A stretch of DNA of 64,000 bases, from the NCBI GenBank assembly GCA_037039925.1, contig JAXRKP010000466.1, positions 196,001 to 260,000 on the forward strand, written 5' to 3'. Both the position numbers and the translations under genes were made by a program. Position 1 is the stretch's first letter, and every line of letters starts with the position of its first letter. This DNA comes from Doris montereyensis. Its lineage: Eukaryota; Mollusca; Gastropoda; Nudibranchia; Dorididae. Below the pieces are notes generated by a model. The model was not told the DNA's origin. It did no database searches and saw only the letters and a list, made by a program, of their open reading frames with translations. This document shows positions 61,009-64,000 of the stretch, piece after piece.

Positions 61009-62672
61009 AGATGCCAACCAAGGCAAGTCAGATGCCAATCAAGGCAAGCCAGATGCCAACCCAGGCAAGCCAGATGCCAATCCAGGCAAGCCAGATGAAA
61101 ACCAAGGCAAGCCAGATGCCAACCAAAGCAAGCCAGATACCAAACCAGGCAAGCCAGATGCCAACCAAAGCAAGCCAGATGCCAACCAAGGCAAGCCAGA
61201 TGCCAACCAAAGCAAGCCAGGTGCCAACCAAGGCAAGCCAGATGCCAACCAAGGCAAGCCAGATGCCAACCAAGGCAAGCCAGATGCCAAACCAGGCATG
61301 CACAATGTTCTGTAGCCAACCGCTAGGCAAGCCAGATACCAACCCAGGCAAGCCAGATGCCAACCAGGCAAGCCAGGTGCCAATCCAGGCAAGCCAGATA
61401 CCAACCAAGGCAAGCCAGATGTCAACCCAGGCAAGCACACCGTTCCGTGGCCAACCGCTAGGCAAGCCAGATGCCAACCCAGGCAAGCCAGATGCCAACC
61501 CAGGCAAGCCAGATGCCAATCAAGCAAGCCAAATGCCAACCAAAGCAAGCCAAATGCCAATCAGGCAAGCCAGATGCCAATCAGGCAAGCCAAATGCCAA
61601 CCAAGGCAAGCCAGATGCCAACCAAGGCAAGCCAGATGCCAACCAAGCAAGCAAAATGCCAACCAAGGCAAGCCAGATGCCAACCAAGGCAAGCCAGATG
61701 CCAACCAAGGCAAGCCAGATGCCAACCTAGACAAGCCAGATGCCAACCCAGGCAAGCAAGATGTCAACCAAGGCAAACCAGATGCCAACCAAGGCAAGCC
61801 AGATGCCAACCAAGGCAAGCCAGATGCCAACCCAGGCAAGCACACTGTTCCGTAGCCAACCGCTAGGCAACCAGATGCCAACCCAGGCGAGCACACTGTT
61901 CCGTAGCCACCCGCTAGGCAAGCCAGATGCCAACCAAGGCAAGCCTGATGCCAACCCAGGCAAGCCAGATGCCAACCAAGGCAAGCCAGATGCCAACCAA
62001 GGCAAGCACACTGTTCCGTAGCCACCCGCTAGGCAAGCCAGATGCCAACCAAGGCAAGCCTGATGCCAACCCAGGCAAGCCAGATGCCAACCAAGGCAAG
62101 CCAGATGCCAACCAAGGCAAGCCAGATGCCAACCAAGGCAAGGCAAGCCAGATGTCAACCCAGGCAAGCAGACTGTTCCGTAGCCAACCGCTAGGAAGCC
62201 AGATGCCAACCAAGGCAAGCCAGATGCCAACCAAGGCAAGCCAGATACCAACCAAGGCAAGCCAGATGCCAACCAAGGCAAGCCAGATGCCAACCAAGGC
62301 AAGCCAGATGCCAACCAAGGCCAGCCAGATGTCAACCCAGGCAAGCAGACTGTTCCGTAGCCAACCGCTAGGCAAGCCAGATGCCAACCAAGGCAACCAT
62401 ACGTTCCGTAGCCAACCCCCAGGCAAGCCAGATGCCAACCAAGGCAAGCACACCGTTCCGTAGCCAACTGCTAGCCAAGCCAGATGCCAACCAAGGCAAG
62501 CACACTGTTCCGTAGCCAACTGCTAGGCAAGCCAGATGCCAACCAAGGCAAGCACACCGTTCCGTAGCCAACTGCTAGGCAAGCCAGATGCCAACCAAGG
62601 CAAGCACACCGTTCCGTAGCCAGCTGCTAGGCAAGCCAGATGCCAACCAAGGCAAGCACACTGTTCCGTAGC
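61009..62672. repeat. 21-bp satellite array with interspersed 31-bp-type units
   Basis: About 70 copies of GCCAGATGCCAACCAAGGCA + A (21 bp), broken at intervals by CACACTGTTCCGTAGCCAAC + CGCTAGGCAA, a relative of the 31-bp unit. Because 21 is a multiple of three, plus-strand frames give 7-residue repeats (KPDANQG, ASQMPTK, QARCQPR). All registers on both strands are largely open, so coding is not supported. Confidence 0.97.
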
Positions 62673-62689
62673 TAAAGGAAATATATAGC

Positions 62690-63215
62690 ATGTGTTTTGG
62701 AGAGCTAAATGAATGTAGTGTGCCTTTTGGTGAGCTAAATGAATGTGTAGCGTGTTTTGCGACGAGGTAAAGAAATGTGTAGGGTGTCTTGTGATGAGTT
62801 TACAGAATGTGTAGCTTGTCTTGTGACGAACGTACAGAATGTGTAGCGTGTCTTGTGACGAACTTACAGAATGTGTAGCGTGTCTTGTGACAAACTTACA
62901 GAATGTGTAGCATGTCTTGTGGCGAGCTTACAGAATGTGTAGCGTGTCTTGTGACGAACTTACAGAATGTGTAGCGTGTGTTGTATGAGCTTACAGAATG
63001 TGTAGCGTGTCTTGTGATGAACTTACAGAATGTGTAGCGTGTCTTGTGATGAACTTACAGAATGTGTAGCGTGTCTTGTGGCGAGCTATACAGAATGTGT
63101 AGCGTGTCTTGTGACGAACTTACAGAATGTGTAGCATGTCATGTGACGAACATACGCAAAATGTGTAGCGTGTCTTGTGACGAGGTACATGAATGTGTAG
63201 GGTTGCATGCACTTG
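62690..63215. repeat. 32-bp minisatellite
   Basis: About 16 copies of GAATGTGTAGCGTGTCTTGT + GACGAACTTACA, beginning with diverged copies (GAATGTAGTGTGCCTTTTGG). It follows directly on the 21-bp satellite. Confidence 0.95.
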
Positions 63216-63369
63216 TTTTGTTTTGTTGGGGTTGTTTAGGTTGTTTTGTTGTTTGTTTGTATTTTTTGGATTGCGCGGGGGGGGGGATAAATGAATGTGC
63301 AACGCATTAAGGCGAGCTATACGAGCGTGTAGTTGACAGTTTGAATGAATGTATTGTATATCGTGCCTT

Positions 63370-63735
63370 TAACTTACTTTCTACTTACTTATTTACTTAT
63401 TTACTTATTTACTTTACTTACTGTTCATTATGCCGGTTGGCACATGCAGGCCAGTTATGAACAACCTCCATCTTTCACTTTCCATGGAAAAGTGTCTTTA
63501 GGGAATTCCAGCTTTCGCCCCAGTCCTTTATCTCAGTCTCCACTGTTCGCCTCCAGGTTGTCTTTGGCTTGCCACGTCTCTGTTTTGTCTTCTGGGGTCG
63601 AATGTAGGGCAGTCTTGGTGATGTTTCATTCGTCTTTCCTCAAACATGCCCCATCCACCTTCCATCTTCTCTTAAGAAAGATGTCATGCACATGTTCTAT
63701 TTTACACTTTCGGAGATGATTCTCGTTTGAAATTG
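63370..63735 (-). mobile_element. LINE ORF2 C-terminal fragment
   Basis: In broken frames the minus strand gives KRRWKVDGACLRKDE, NITKTALHSTPEDKTETWQA, KDNLEANSGD and DKGLGRKLEFPKDTFPWKV. This is the same C-terminal region (RRW.W.GH.LR...N...ALHWTPEGKR..GRP..TWRR) as in the fragment at 39070-39450, decayed. A TTACT/TTTACT repeat at 63376-63420 marks its 3' end. Confidence 0.75.
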
Positions 63736-64000
63736 TGTTTGGCCAAAATATGTTTTCTTAGACTTTTGGTGTAGAATGAGGATAACTTGTTCATATCAGT
63801 GTCCGAAAGGACACAAATTTGGTAATTTGTTTGTTTTATTTTTGATACTATAATATTCTTTTGCTTTCCATACATTGAGAAGTACTGTAGTTTAATTGTG
63901 CCTCTTGCTTTGTGCAGGCATCTGTTAGTGTTTATGTTATATCAACTGCTCCACTGTTTGTAACAATACGACATAAATATTGAAATTTTGGTTGTTCGCA
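63736..64000. other. Right edge, no gene seen
   Basis: AT-rich sequence without recognisable coding or repeat structure. Confidence 0.5.

Noticed and set aside
61009..62672. CRISPR array from 21-bp repeats
   Set aside because: There are no unique spacers between the units; satellite DNA.

Overview
This window looks like nuclear DNA from an invertebrate, most likely a mollusc and plausibly a gastropod. That is an inference, not a proof. It is AT-rich, has spliced genes with canonical GT..AG introns, and is dominated by microsatellites, minisatellites and decayed transposable elements. The transposon mix (CR1/L2/Jockey-like and RTE-like LINEs, Penelope-like elements with a GIY-YIG domain, PIF/Harbinger, piggyBac, tRNA-derived SINEs) and a chemosensory-type GPCR fragment fit molluscan genomes. 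There are no bacterial operons.

Layout. 1-2727 is an unbroken (GA)n tract that continues off the left edge. It is followed by a short mixed TTAGGG/TTAGG patch and a 43-bp minisatellite. About 5.9-13.3 kb on the minus strand carries a multi-exon caspase (effector type) whose QACRG active site is assembled across an exon junction; a CR1/Jockey-like LINE and SINE heads lie in its introns. 14.4-17.4 kb is a decayed, nearly complete RTE-like LINE on the minus strand. 18.8-19.95 kb is another LINE. 22.3-29.4 kb on the plus strand holds pieces of ALG10 (the ER alpha-1,2-glucosyltransferase of N-glycan assembly). Its first exon lies in a 214-bp tandem duplication, its large intron holds a PIF/Harbinger element (a MADF-BESS gene whose intron contains the antisense transposase), and its last exon is at 28.8-29.4 kb. 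29.7-32.35 kb on the plus strand is a FAR1/ZSWIM3-like (MULE-related) multi-exon gene cut off by a piggyBac fragment, which abuts a LINE fragment that keeps only its 5' part (32.9-34.4 kb). 35.3-38.7 kb is a chain of minisatellites, including a tandem array of perfect hairpins. 42.2-43.6 kb is a Penelope-like element broken into opposite orientations. 43.6-47.9 kb is rich in microsatellites with LINE fragments. 49.5-51.9 kb holds a LINE reverse-transcriptase ORF interrupted by one in-frame stop. 51.9-52.4 kb repeats the hairpin array and its minisatellite partner. 52.4-55.7 kb is a nearly full-length LINE. 55.8-57.66 kb is the 3' half of a second Penelope-like element, ending in a hammerhead-ribozyme-like remnant beside a broken GPCR (57.7-58.14 kb). 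59.1-62.7 kb is a hierarchical satellite block, followed by a 32-bp array and a LINE 3' fragment.

Overall, the host content is a caspase, ALG10, a ZSWIM3-like gene (itself of transposon ancestry), a GPCR fragment and one unidentified terminal exon. Several coding regions need small frame changes to read through. Either they are pseudogenes or the assembly has uncorrected indels. The caspase exons are clean, which argues that at least some of the breaks are real.
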